In this document: positions 27,451 to 34,785 of the stretch, piece after piece | Position numbering within the stretch: the first letter of the stretch is position 1 | Layout: each line of letters starts with the position of its first letter | DNA from: Microvirga lupini | GTDB lineage: Bacteria; Pseudomonadota; Alphaproteobacteria; Rhizobiales; Beijerinckiaceae | Reading direction: 5' to 3' | DNA length: 64,000 bases | NCBI RefSeq assembly: GCF_014191055.1 | Contig: NZ_JACHWB010000002.1 | Coordinates: forward strand, 310,001-374,000 | Translations under genes and position numbers: made by a program | Notes under the pieces: model-generated | The model's database searches: none | What the model saw: the letters and a program-made list of their open reading frames with translations, nothing else | What the model was told of the DNA's origin: nothing

Positions 27451-27654
27451 ATGAATCGTTCGGTTGCCCTTCGTGCGCTTTTCATCTTTGCGGTTGCTAC
27501 CGTCTTTGCAGCGATTACCGGCGCGGCCTCTCAGGTCGAGATCGCGGAAATCCTCTTTCTGATCGGCGGCTCCCTCTCGGCCGTCATGCTGCTTTTCGTG
27601 CTGATGACTCCCTCGCACAATCCGGTTCCGGTGCGCGTGCGTCGCAGACGCTGA
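27451..27654 (+). CDS. Small two-helix membrane protein, EcfG-controlled
   Basis: 67 residues. Two hydrophobic helices (ALRALFIFAVATVFAAITGA; AEILFLIGGSLSAVMLLFVL) are followed by a basic tail (PVRVRRRR), so the C-terminus is probably cytoplasmic. I do not recognise a named family. GGGAGAGATGGCCA precedes the ATG. An exact EcfG promoter lies upstream and a bidirectional terminator downstream, so it is a monocistronic stress gene. Confidence 0.8.
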   Translation: MNRSVALRALFIFAVATVFAAITGAASQVEIAEILFLIGGSLSAVMLLFVLMTPSHNPVPVRVRRRR

Positions 27655-27680
27655 CATCTCCCGCGGCACCAGAATGAATC

Positions 27681-27702
27681 GGGCGGCTCTTTTGAGCCGC
27701 CC
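27681..27702. terminator. Bidirectional hairpin between 27654 and the SDR gene
   Basis: GGGCGGCTC-TTTT-GAGCCGCCC (9-bp stem) with a T-rich plus-strand tail (TTCTTGTTT). It lies between two convergent genes. Confidence 0.85.
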
Positions 27703-27710
27703 TTCTTGTT

Positions 27711-28571
27711 TCAGGCCTCCGTGGGATCGCCGCCGTTCGGATGCAGGACCGAACCGGTGATGTAGGAGGAATCCTCCGACGCCAGGAACAGGTAGGACGG
27801 CGCCACCTCGTTCGGCTGCCCAGGGCGTTTCATGGGCGTGTTGGCGCCGAACTGCTTCACCTTCTCGGCCGGGAAGGTCGAGGGGATCAGCGGCGTCCAG
27901 ATCGGTCCCGGCGCCACGCCGTTCACGCGGATGCCCTCGCCAGCGAGCTTCTGCGCCAATGACCGGGTGAAGGCCACGATCGCGCCCTTGGTGGCGCTGT
28001 AGTCGAGCAGATCGCCGCTGCCGCGATAGGCGGTGACCGACGTGGTGTTGATGATGGCGGCGCCCTTCTTGAGATGGGGCATGGCGGCCTGAACCATGTA
28101 GAAATAGCCGAAGATGTTGGTACGGAAGGTGCGGTCGATCTGCTCGGGCGTAATCTCCTCGATCTCCTTCTTCGGGTGCTGCTCCGCCGCATTGTTGACC
28201 AGCACGTCGAGCTTGCCGAAGCGCTGGATCACCTGATCGACTGCCGAGCGGCAGAAGCCTGGGTCGCCCACATCGCCCGCAAGGGTCAGGCAGGAGCGCC
28301 CTTCCCTCTCCACAAGGCGCTTCGTCTCTTGAGCGTCCTCGCTCTCGTTCAGGTAAAGGATCGCAAGATCGGCACCCTCACGGGCAAACAGAACGGCTGT
28401 CGCGCGGCCGATGCCGCTGTCGCCGCCGGTGATGAGGGCAACCTTGCCCTGCAGCCGGTTGCTGCCCGGATAGCGCGGTTCGTAGTCGGGCCGCGGGTTC
28501 ATCTCGGTTTCGTAGCCGGGCTGCTGATCCTGCACCTGAGGCGGCAAGGTCTGGTTCTGGTCGGAGCTCAT
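27711..28571 (-). CDS. SDR-family oxidoreductase (YdaD/YhdF-like general stress type)
   Basis: 286 residues. After a hydrophilic 40-residue leader rich in Gln, Pro and Asp comes a classical SDR: GGDSGIGRATA (NAD(P)-binding), NNAA, and a catalytic Ser/Tyr/Lys set (NTTSVTAYRGSG, YSATK). The C-terminal YITGSVLHPNGGDP is typical. Close relatives include the Bacillus general stress proteins YdaD/YhdF; the substrate is unknown. AAGGGATGTCAGC precedes the ATG. An exact EcfG promoter lies 90 bp upstream, embedded in the terminator of the neighbouring permease. Confidence 0.9.
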   Translation of the reverse strand: MSSDQNQTLPPQVQDQQPGYETEMNPRPDYEPRYPGSNRLQGKVALITGGDSGIGRATAVLFAREGADLAILYLNESEDAQETKRLVEREGRSCLTLAGDVGDPGFCRSAVDQVIQRFGKLDVLVNNAAEQHPKKEIEEITPEQIDRTFRTNIFGYFYMVQAAMPHLKKGAAIINTTSVTAYRGSGDLLDYSATKGAIVAFTRSLAQKLAGEGIRVNGVAPGPIWTPLIPSTFPAEKVKQFGANTPMKRPGQPNEVAPSYLFLASEDSSYITGSVLHPNGGDPTEA

Positions 28572-28642
28572 GCTGACATCCCTTGTGCGGAAAGGATGCG
28601 AGCTTCCTGCCGGCCATGAGGAACAGGCCGAGCCATACGAGA

Positions 28643-28671
28643 AAGCCCGCGTTGAGGCTCAACGCGGGCTT
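28643..28671 (-). terminator. Terminator of the uracil-type permease gene
   Basis: Inverted repeat with 14-base arms (AAGCCCGCGTTGAG) separated by one base, followed on the minus strand by TCTCG. It begins 29 bp after the permease stop. The upstream arm on the minus strand contains the CGTT of an EcfG promoter. Confidence 0.75.
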
Positions 28672-28685
28672 CAAAAGCGTGTTCC
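28661..28685 (-). promoter_or_regulatory. EcfG promoter of the SDR gene
   Basis: Minus strand: GGAAC (28685-28681), 16 bases, CGTT (28664-28661). Exact match; the -10 element lies inside a terminator arm, and the start codon is 90 bp downstream. Confidence 0.7.
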
Positions 28686-28699
28686 TGAAGGCTACAGGC

Positions 28700-30031
28700 T
28701 TAGTGCGCGGTCTCGGTGCGATCCACCGTGCTGGGCGCCATTCGCAGAAGATGGTAGAGGATGATGGCCCCGAAGGTCGCCGTCCCGATGCCGTCCAGGG
28801 TGAAGCCGGCCACGTTCAGCTTGAAGTTGCCGGCGCCCAGAACCAGCGCCACCGCCACCGTGATGAGATTGCGCGGATTCGAGAAATCGACCCGGTTTTC
28901 CACCCAGATCCGACCGGCGGTCGCGGCGATAAGGCCGAAGACCACGATGGAGAGGCCGCCGAGCACAGGCCCGGGGATCGTGCCGATGAAGGCGCCGAAC
29001 TTCGGGGACAGGCCGAGCAGCAGCGCGAAGGCCGCGGCGATGAGGAAGACCAGCGTCGAATAGATGCGGGTCACGGCCATCACGCCCATGTTTTCGGCAT
29101 AGGTGGTCATGCCCGTGCCGCCGGAAGCCCCCGACAGCATGGTGGCAATGCCGTCGCCCATGAAGGCGCGACCGAGGTAGGGATCGAGGTTGCGGCCCGT
29201 CATGGCCCCGATGGCCTTGATGTGCCCGAGGTTCTCGGCCACCAGGATCACGGCCACCGGCGCGATCAGGCTGATCGCCCGCATGTCGAAAACCGGGCTC
29301 TGGAAGGTAGGAAGCCCGAACCAGGCCGCCGCACCGATCTTCGCGAAGTCGATGGGCTGGCCAAGGCCCAGCACATTCGCACAGATGAAGTAGATCAGGT
29401 AGCCAGCAGCGCCACCGATCAGCACTGGCAGGCGGCGCCACATTCCCGGAGCATAGACGGCCACGAGGCCAACCGCCACGACGGTGGCGAGGGCGATCCA
29501 GCGCGCGAAGTCGGTGCCGTTCTGGTTGTCGGGGGTGATGCCCGAGGCGCTGTTGATCGCAATCGGCGCGAGCACCAGACCGATGGCGGCCACGATGGCA
29601 CCGGTCACCACCGGCGGCATCAGGCGCTCGATCCAGCGGTGCCCCGCCATCTGCACCACAAGGCCGATGAGGAAGTAGAGCGCACCGGCCGCGATGATGC
29701 CGCCGAGCGCCAGGGGAATGTTGGGGTTGGGGCTGCCCACGCTCGCCCCAGTGGCAACGAGAACGGGGCCGATGAAGGCGAAGCTGGAACCCAGATAGCT
29801 CGGCACCCGGCCGCCGACCACCAGGAAGAAGATCAGGGTTGCGATGCCGGAGAACAGGATCGAGACGTTCGGATCGAAGCCCATCAGGATCGGCGCCAGC
29901 ACGGTCGCGCCGAACATGGCCACCACGTGCTGCAGGCCGACGACCACCATCTGGCCGGTCGGCAGCCGCTCGTCCGGCATGACGACCCCTTCGGTCTTCA
30001 AGCTCCATCGCGGCAGGAAACCATCGCTCAT
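28700..30031 (-). CDS. Uracil/xanthine permease family transporter (uracil type)
   Basis: 443 residues and about 12-14 membrane segments. QHVVAMFGATVLAPILMGFD near residue 35 and GMTTYAENMGVMAVTRIYST near residue 280 are signatures of the nucleobase:cation symporter-2 family; the TTYAENxGVMAxTR form points to the UraA/RutG pyrimidine branch. I placed the start at ATG 30031 (MSDGFLPRWSLKTEG) after GGGGGTG rather than at 30079. A terminator follows. No pyrimidine-catabolic gene is adjacent. Confidence 0.9.
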   Translation of the reverse strand: MSDGFLPRWSLKTEGVVMPDERLPTGQMVVVGLQHVVAMFGATVLAPILMGFDPNVSILFSGIATLIFFLVVGGRVPSYLGSSFAFIGPVLVATGASVGSPNPNIPLALGGIIAAGALYFLIGLVVQMAGHRWIERLMPPVVTGAIVAAIGLVLAPIAINSASGITPDNQNGTDFARWIALATVVAVGLVAVYAPGMWRRLPVLIGGAAGYLIYFICANVLGLGQPIDFAKIGAAAWFGLPTFQSPVFDMRAISLIAPVAVILVAENLGHIKAIGAMTGRNLDPYLGRAFMGDGIATMLSGASGGTGMTTYAENMGVMAVTRIYSTLVFLIAAAFALLLGLSPKFGAFIGTIPGPVLGGLSIVVFGLIAATAGRIWVENRVDFSNPRNLITVAVALVLGAGNFKLNVAGFTLDGIGTATFGAIILYHLLRMAPSTVDRTETAH

Positions 30032-30207
30032 GACTACACCCCCAAGTACGACACCATTGTTGGATACCTGGGGCCGCACCGTAGACTCGGGTCCTGTGGA
30101 ATGGCTAGGTGGGATAAGGACTTATTAACCGGCGCGAAGACCCAAATTCTGGACAAGTGCCGTTTTGACAGTCACATCTCGGGCGGTTGATCTGGCGAGG
30201 GACAGCG

Positions 30208-31227
30208 ATGCGCAAGAACCATGATGTTTCGGCAGGTGTGGTGCACAGCCTCTGGATCGAGAGCGATTGCTTGAAGGACAACCTGCTCGACGATCCCTCT
30301 CGGCGCCGGATCGACGTCTATGTGCCGGCCGGCCATGACGGCCGCGGCCTTCCCCTCCTCGTCGACCTCGTCGGCTACACGGCCGGCGGGCCCGCCCACA
30401 CCAACTGGAAGAACTACGGCGAGAACGTGCCCGAGCGCCTGGACCGGCTGATCGGCACCGGCGCCATGCCGCCGGTCGTGGTGGCCTTCCCCGACTGCTT
30501 CACCCGGCTCGGCGGCAACCAATATGTGGACAGCGCCGCCATGGGTCTCTGGGAAACCTTCCTGATCCGCGAGATGCTGCCCTTCGTCGAAGAGCGCTTC
30601 GGTTGCGGCGGAGACGGACGCCGGGGCGTGTTCGGCAAGAGCTCGGGCGGCTATGGCGCCATGGTGCATGCGTTGCGCCACGGCGGCTCCGTGTGGTCGG
30701 CCGCCGCCTCCCATTCGGGCGATGTGGGTTTCGAGTACCTCTATCATCTAGGGGAGTTCGCCGGAGCATTGCGCCATCTGGTCGATCACGGCACGTCCAT
30801 CGAGGCCTTCCTGCGCAAGTTTGAGGCGGGCCCCAAGGCGAAGGACAAGGACTGGCACACCCTGATGCTGCTCGCCCAGGCGGCAAGCTTCGATCCCGAT
30901 CCGAGCCAGTTTTACGGGGTCCGCCTGCCGGTGGATCTCGAGACCTGCGAGATCATCGAGGAGCGCTGGGCGAACTGGCTGCGCTGGGATCCGCTGAGGA
31001 TGGTGGATGACGCGGAGCACCAGGCAAACCTTCGCGGGCTCAAGGCCTTCTACATCGATTGCGGCGACATCGACCAATACAACATGGTCTACGGCTCTCG
31101 GATCATGCGCCGGAAGCTCAAGGCCGCGGGCATTCCTCACACGTACGAGGAATTTCACGACGACCACTCCTCCGTCGATTACCGGATGGACATCAGCCTG
31201 CCGCTCCTGGCGAAGGCCCTCGCTTAA
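30208..31227 (+). CDS. Esterase-family alpha/beta hydrolase
   Basis: 339 residues. GKSSGGYGAMVHAL near residue 145 carries the nucleophile Ser in a G-x-S-x-G context; HDDHSSVDYR near residue 318 supplies a plausible catalytic His. RRRIDVYVPAGHDGRGLPLL at the N-terminus fits the putative-esterase family (EstD/FrsA-like, Pfam PF00756 group). Cytoplasmic, as there is no signal peptide. ATG 30208 follows GCGAGGG. The substrate is unknown. It is convergent with the flavoprotein gene at 31237. Confidence 0.82.
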   Translation: MRKNHDVSAGVVHSLWIESDCLKDNLLDDPSRRRIDVYVPAGHDGRGLPLLVDLVGYTAGGPAHTNWKNYGENVPERLDRLIGTGAMPPVVVAFPDCFTRLGGNQYVDSAAMGLWETFLIREMLPFVEERFGCGGDGRRGVFGKSSGGYGAMVHALRHGGSVWSAAASHSGDVGFEYLYHLGEFAGALRHLVDHGTSIEAFLRKFEAGPKAKDKDWHTLMLLAQAASFDPDPSQFYGVRLPVDLETCEIIEERWANWLRWDPLRMVDDAEHQANLRGLKAFYIDCGDIDQYNMVYGSRIMRRKLKAAGIPHTYEEFHDDHSSVDYRMDISLPLLAKALA

Positions 31228-31236
31228 GGTCGGCGC

Positions 31237-32184
31237 TTACGCGCCGCCGGGCTCGTCCTCGGTCGGCAGCTCGCAATGGTTGTGGATATGGGTGGCCGCT
31301 ACGGCCGCATGGCTCATGCCCACCACGATCTGGTCAATGCCCCGGACGATGTCGCCGGCGGCATAAAGGCCTTTGACGCTTGTCTGGCAGTGGCTGTCAA
31401 CGATCAGGCTGCCCGAGGGGTCGTGCTCGGCCCCGAGGGAGATGGCCAGATCCGAGCGGTATTTGAGGCCGAGCGCCGAATAGAGCACGTCGAAGCGATA
31501 CTCCTTGCCGGCCACGTTCACGGCGGAGATCCGGTCATTCTCCATGGCTAGCGACTCCACCGGGGCCTCGACCACCTTGATCCCGTGCTCGTCGAGCCTC
31601 CCCTGCTGCTCCGGGTCGAGCTCCAGATGCTGCCCCAAGGTCAGCAACGTCACATCCCTGGAATAGGTGCGGGCGATGAAGACCGCCTCTCCGATGCCAT
31701 GGGCCCCATAGGCAATGACGGCGATCTTCCGGTCGCGGGACTCATAGCCGTCGCAGATCGGGCAGTAGCGGACGAGGCCGCGCTGGACGGCATTGGGAAC
31801 GTCCGGCAGATCGGGCTCGATATCCACGGCTCCCGTGGCGATGACGACCCTCCGGGCCGCGACTTGGCCCGTTGAACCGTCATTGCCCTCCACCACGGCG
31901 ATGAAGCGGTCGGGCTGCTTGCGCAGGCCCGTGACCCGGCCAGCCTGAATCCTCGCCCCATACTGCTCCAGATTGGTGCGGGCCCGCGCCAGGATGTCCT
32001 TGCCCGCAATCCCTTCCGCGAACATGGGGATGTTATGGCTCGTCGGGATCCAGGCCGCCCGAGGCGTCCCGCTGTCCACCACGGCAAACTGGCGCTTGAA
32101 GCGGGCCAGATACAAAGCCGTCGTCAGCCCTGCCGGCCCCCCGCCGACGATCAGGCAGTCCAGAATATCCCCGTTAGCCGCCAT
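31237..32184 (-). CDS. Thioredoxin-reductase-like FAD/NAD(P) oxidoreductase
   Basis: 315 residues. GGGPAGLTTALYLAR at the N-terminus binds FAD, and GLYAAGDIV near residue 280 is the second FAD motif. The redox pair is in RYCPICDGYE near residue 140, the TrxB position but with Pro-Ile between the cysteines instead of the usual Ala-Thr. The NAD(P)H site (VIAYGAHGIGEA) lacks a clean GxGxxA. It may be a thioredoxin reductase paralogue reducing another partner. The start at ATG 32184 follows GGGAGAGGG. Confidence 0.87.
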   Translation of the reverse strand: MAANGDILDCLIVGGGPAGLTTALYLARFKRQFAVVDSGTPRAAWIPTSHNIPMFAEGIAGKDILARARTNLEQYGARIQAGRVTGLRKQPDRFIAVVEGNDGSTGQVAARRVVIATGAVDIEPDLPDVPNAVQRGLVRYCPICDGYESRDRKIAVIAYGAHGIGEAVFIARTYSRDVTLLTLGQHLELDPEQQGRLDEHGIKVVEAPVESLAMENDRISAVNVAGKEYRFDVLYSALGLKYRSDLAISLGAEHDPSGSLIVDSHCQTSVKGLYAAGDIVRGIDQIVVGMSHAAVAATHIHNHCELPTEDEPGGA

Positions 32185-32432
32185 CCCTCTCCCATCCTTC
32201 CATGAATGCAGGAGTCACAACACGCGAGAGCGGGAAAAGATCAGAAACACTGGAAGATGCTCTGGAATGGCAACATCCCTTGTGCCGCCTCCAGAAAGGG
32301 GTACGCCGGATCGCCATGCTATTAAAGTACTGGGGAGTAACATCGCGGCATTTGCTGTCAGCCGTTTAACTCCGCTGTTGGCATTTGGTTGGCTTGCTCT
32401 CACGGCGCTCACTCGCCCCGTCTGACCCAGAT

Positions 32433-34439
32433 TCACTGGTTCTGTCGCACTTCAGTCGCCCTGGAAGGCGCTGTAAGCGCAAGCTTTTCTTGCAGTGGCC
32501 CGCTCAGGGTTCTCGAATAGGTCGCGGTCATGTGGTGACTGTCCCTGTAAACAAGAACTCCCCCGATCATCACAGGACAATGGGTATTGTCACAGAAGTA
32601 TTCAGAGAAATCCAAAATTTTAACATTCAGTGTTTTTGCCACCATAAAAAGATTATCTTCACGCAACACCTTCTTGCGTGAGGGTAGGCAATCCGTCATC
32701 CAATTCTTGCTGCCTTCGAGGCATTTGCCCGGATGAGAGGGTAGCCATGGTATGTTCCGGACGTGACGGACATCCAGACCCATTTCAAGCAACGGCCTCC
32801 ATGTAGCGATCAGCTTTTCTTGCGTGACCTTGTTAGATCCCGAAGAATGAGAGATGAGAACAACGTCCGGACGCTCCCGCGAGAGCCACTCGATGACGTT
32901 CTTCGACCATTCAGCGCATTCGGTATAAGGACGCTTGAGACCTGTATCGTAGACTGGCTCTAACGAGAATATGCACGCGGACTTCGCGATCCCACGAAAA
33001 TAGATCGGTTGGGTGCGCACGATGTCCTCGAAGGCAGGAAACCAATGCGTTGCATGGGAATTGCCGATCATGACGACCTTGGTGCCACTATCCGGATTCC
33101 CATAGTGGCAGACCAAAACTTCAGTTCCTTCAACGGTCTGCTGACACCTGTCCCTATAGGCAAATGGCACATCTGCATTGACCTTCTCAGGTCGGGGCAC
33201 AATCCTCAGAGGATCCTCTTTCCTCCAATCATAGCCGGCGTCCTTCATCGCCAATGCCCCACGCGGCTTGTCGCTCGAAGCGATCGGCGTCGGCTCGAGA
33301 GCATCCCGCACCAGATACGAAGCCCCTGCAATAACCGTGATCGCAATGCTGGCCGCACCGACCAGGAAGGTGCGCCCCAGACTCAAGCGTGCGCTTCGGA
33401 ATGGATCTTCGACGAACACCTTGCTGAGGTGAGCTAGCGCCAAAGATGCAGCAAAGACAGCCACCCCGGAGCGCAGGCCGACTGCTCGCCCGACGACAGT
33501 CTCATAGATGACGATCACTGGCCAATGCCAGAGATAGAGCGAGTATGAAATATCACCCAGATACTGAAACGCTCGCGTATTCAGGATCCGCCCAGCTGAC
33601 AGAGGCACGTGCGCGCCGCTGGCCAGGATCACGGCGGCGGCGCCCAAGGTGGGCAGCGTCGCCGCATAACCGGGAAAGCTCGTCTGATCGCTGTAGACAA
33701 CACACGCCAGCACGATCGCCAAGAGGCCGACTCCTCCCAAGACCGCGCGCATGGAAGAGGCGATGAAGTGGCGAACCGGGATGACGGCCAAAGCCCCCCC
33801 GAGCGCCAGTTCCCACGCGCGCGTGGTGGTGACGAAGTAAGCCACGCCCGGAGTGACAGGTGTCAACCAAACCGAGTAAGCCAGCGATCCAAGTCCAATC
33901 AGTCCCACGAACCAGCCGAAGGATGCGCGGGGACTCAAAGCGCTCCATCGCGCGAAGTGAAGAACCGGCATGAGGATCAAAGGCCAGAGGATATAGTACT
34001 GCTCCTCGACCGAGAGGGACCAGAAATGGTTCATTGGTCCTTTAGCGTCGTCGGCCAGGTAATTGACCGCTTCGGCTGCCAGGAACCAGTTCTGGACGTA
34101 CAGGGCGCTCGCGACGATGCTGTTTGCGAGATCAGCCCACTGCCCCTTTGGAAACAGCGGGATTGCCAAAGCTACCGCAAGAGAGACAACGGTTGCAGCC
34201 GGCAAGAGGCGACGGATCCTGCGAGCATAGAATGCGCCGATATTGATCCGGCCTGACCCTTCCGCCTCCTTCAGCAGGGAGCCGGTAATCAGGTAGCCGG
34301 AAATGACGAAGAAGACATCGACCCCGACATACCCGCCTGGCAAGATCCACGGCCAGATATGATAGAATAGTACAGCGAGAACCGCGACTGCACGCAAGCC
34401 TTGAATCTCTGGAACAAGCTCATGCTGAGGCTTAAGCAT
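32433..34439 (-). CDS. OafA/YrhL-type acyltransferase with SGNH domain
   Basis: 668 residues. The N-terminal half is an acyltransferase-3 membrane domain of about ten helices with EIQGLRAVAVLAVLFYHIWP and VGVDVFFVISGYLITGSLL. The C-terminal periplasmic part is an SGNH-like domain with GNSHATHW near residue 440 and a DSHHMTATYSR motif near residue 640. It O-acetylates an extracytoplasmic glycan, probably the product of the locus that begins at 34.8 kb (inference). It is divergent from the first glycosyltransferase. Confidence 0.9.
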   Translation of the reverse strand: MLKPQHELVPEIQGLRAVAVLAVLFYHIWPWILPGGYVGVDVFFVISGYLITGSLLKEAEGSGRINIGAFYARRIRRLLPAATVVSLAVALAIPLFPKGQWADLANSIVASALYVQNWFLAAEAVNYLADDAKGPMNHFWSLSVEEQYYILWPLILMPVLHFARWSALSPRASFGWFVGLIGLGSLAYSVWLTPVTPGVAYFVTTTRAWELALGGALAVIPVRHFIASSMRAVLGGVGLLAIVLACVVYSDQTSFPGYAATLPTLGAAAVILASGAHVPLSAGRILNTRAFQYLGDISYSLYLWHWPVIVIYETVVGRAVGLRSGVAVFAASLALAHLSKVFVEDPFRSARLSLGRTFLVGAASIAITVIAGASYLVRDALEPTPIASSDKPRGALAMKDAGYDWRKEDPLRIVPRPEKVNADVPFAYRDRCQQTVEGTEVLVCHYGNPDSGTKVVMIGNSHATHWFPAFEDIVRTQPIYFRGIAKSACIFSLEPVYDTGLKRPYTECAEWSKNVIEWLSRERPDVVLISHSSGSNKVTQEKLIATWRPLLEMGLDVRHVRNIPWLPSHPGKCLEGSKNWMTDCLPSRKKVLREDNLFMVAKTLNVKILDFSEYFCDNTHCPVMIGGVLVYRDSHHMTATYSRTLSGPLQEKLALTAPSRATEVRQNQ

Positions 34440-34785
34440 AGTGTAATTTTATAACTTTACTGTCTTCTGTACAGACTTTGATGCAATTCGATTTCAAAAT
34501 CCGGCAAGTGCCGAACCATACTTCCTAGAATCAAAGACCTTTGCGCGTCTTATTCTTTGCAAGTATTAACAGGTCAAGATTAATTGCTTCCTGGTCTCCG
34601 GCCCTGATGCAGCGGAAGATGGGAGATGGCTCTGTGGAAGCGCCAACAGCCTCAAGGCATCACATAATAGAGGGCCAACAGCAGGCTCAGCCCCCCGACC
34701 CCCATGTGAGCTATTTTATCACATGAGGTTGCATTTCTAAGGGTTCGGGACTACGCCCGCTAAATCAAAAGAGCACTCGAAGGAC
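34440..34785. other. Divergent intergenic region
   Basis: No gene seen. It should contain the divergent promoters of the acyltransferase and the 34786 gene. An inverted repeat CATGTGA-N9-TCACATG (34703-34725) might be an operator. AT-rich near 34440-34600. Confidence 0.45.

Noticed and set aside
28583..30190. 535-codon plus-strand frame opposite the permease
   Set aside because: Extremely charged, repetitive composition typical of an antisense frame to a membrane protein gene.
30165..30193. TTGACA-N17-TGATCT as a sigma-70 promoter of the esterase gene
   Set aside because: The transcription start would fall inside or after the ribosome site of ATG 30208, leaving no room for translation initiation.
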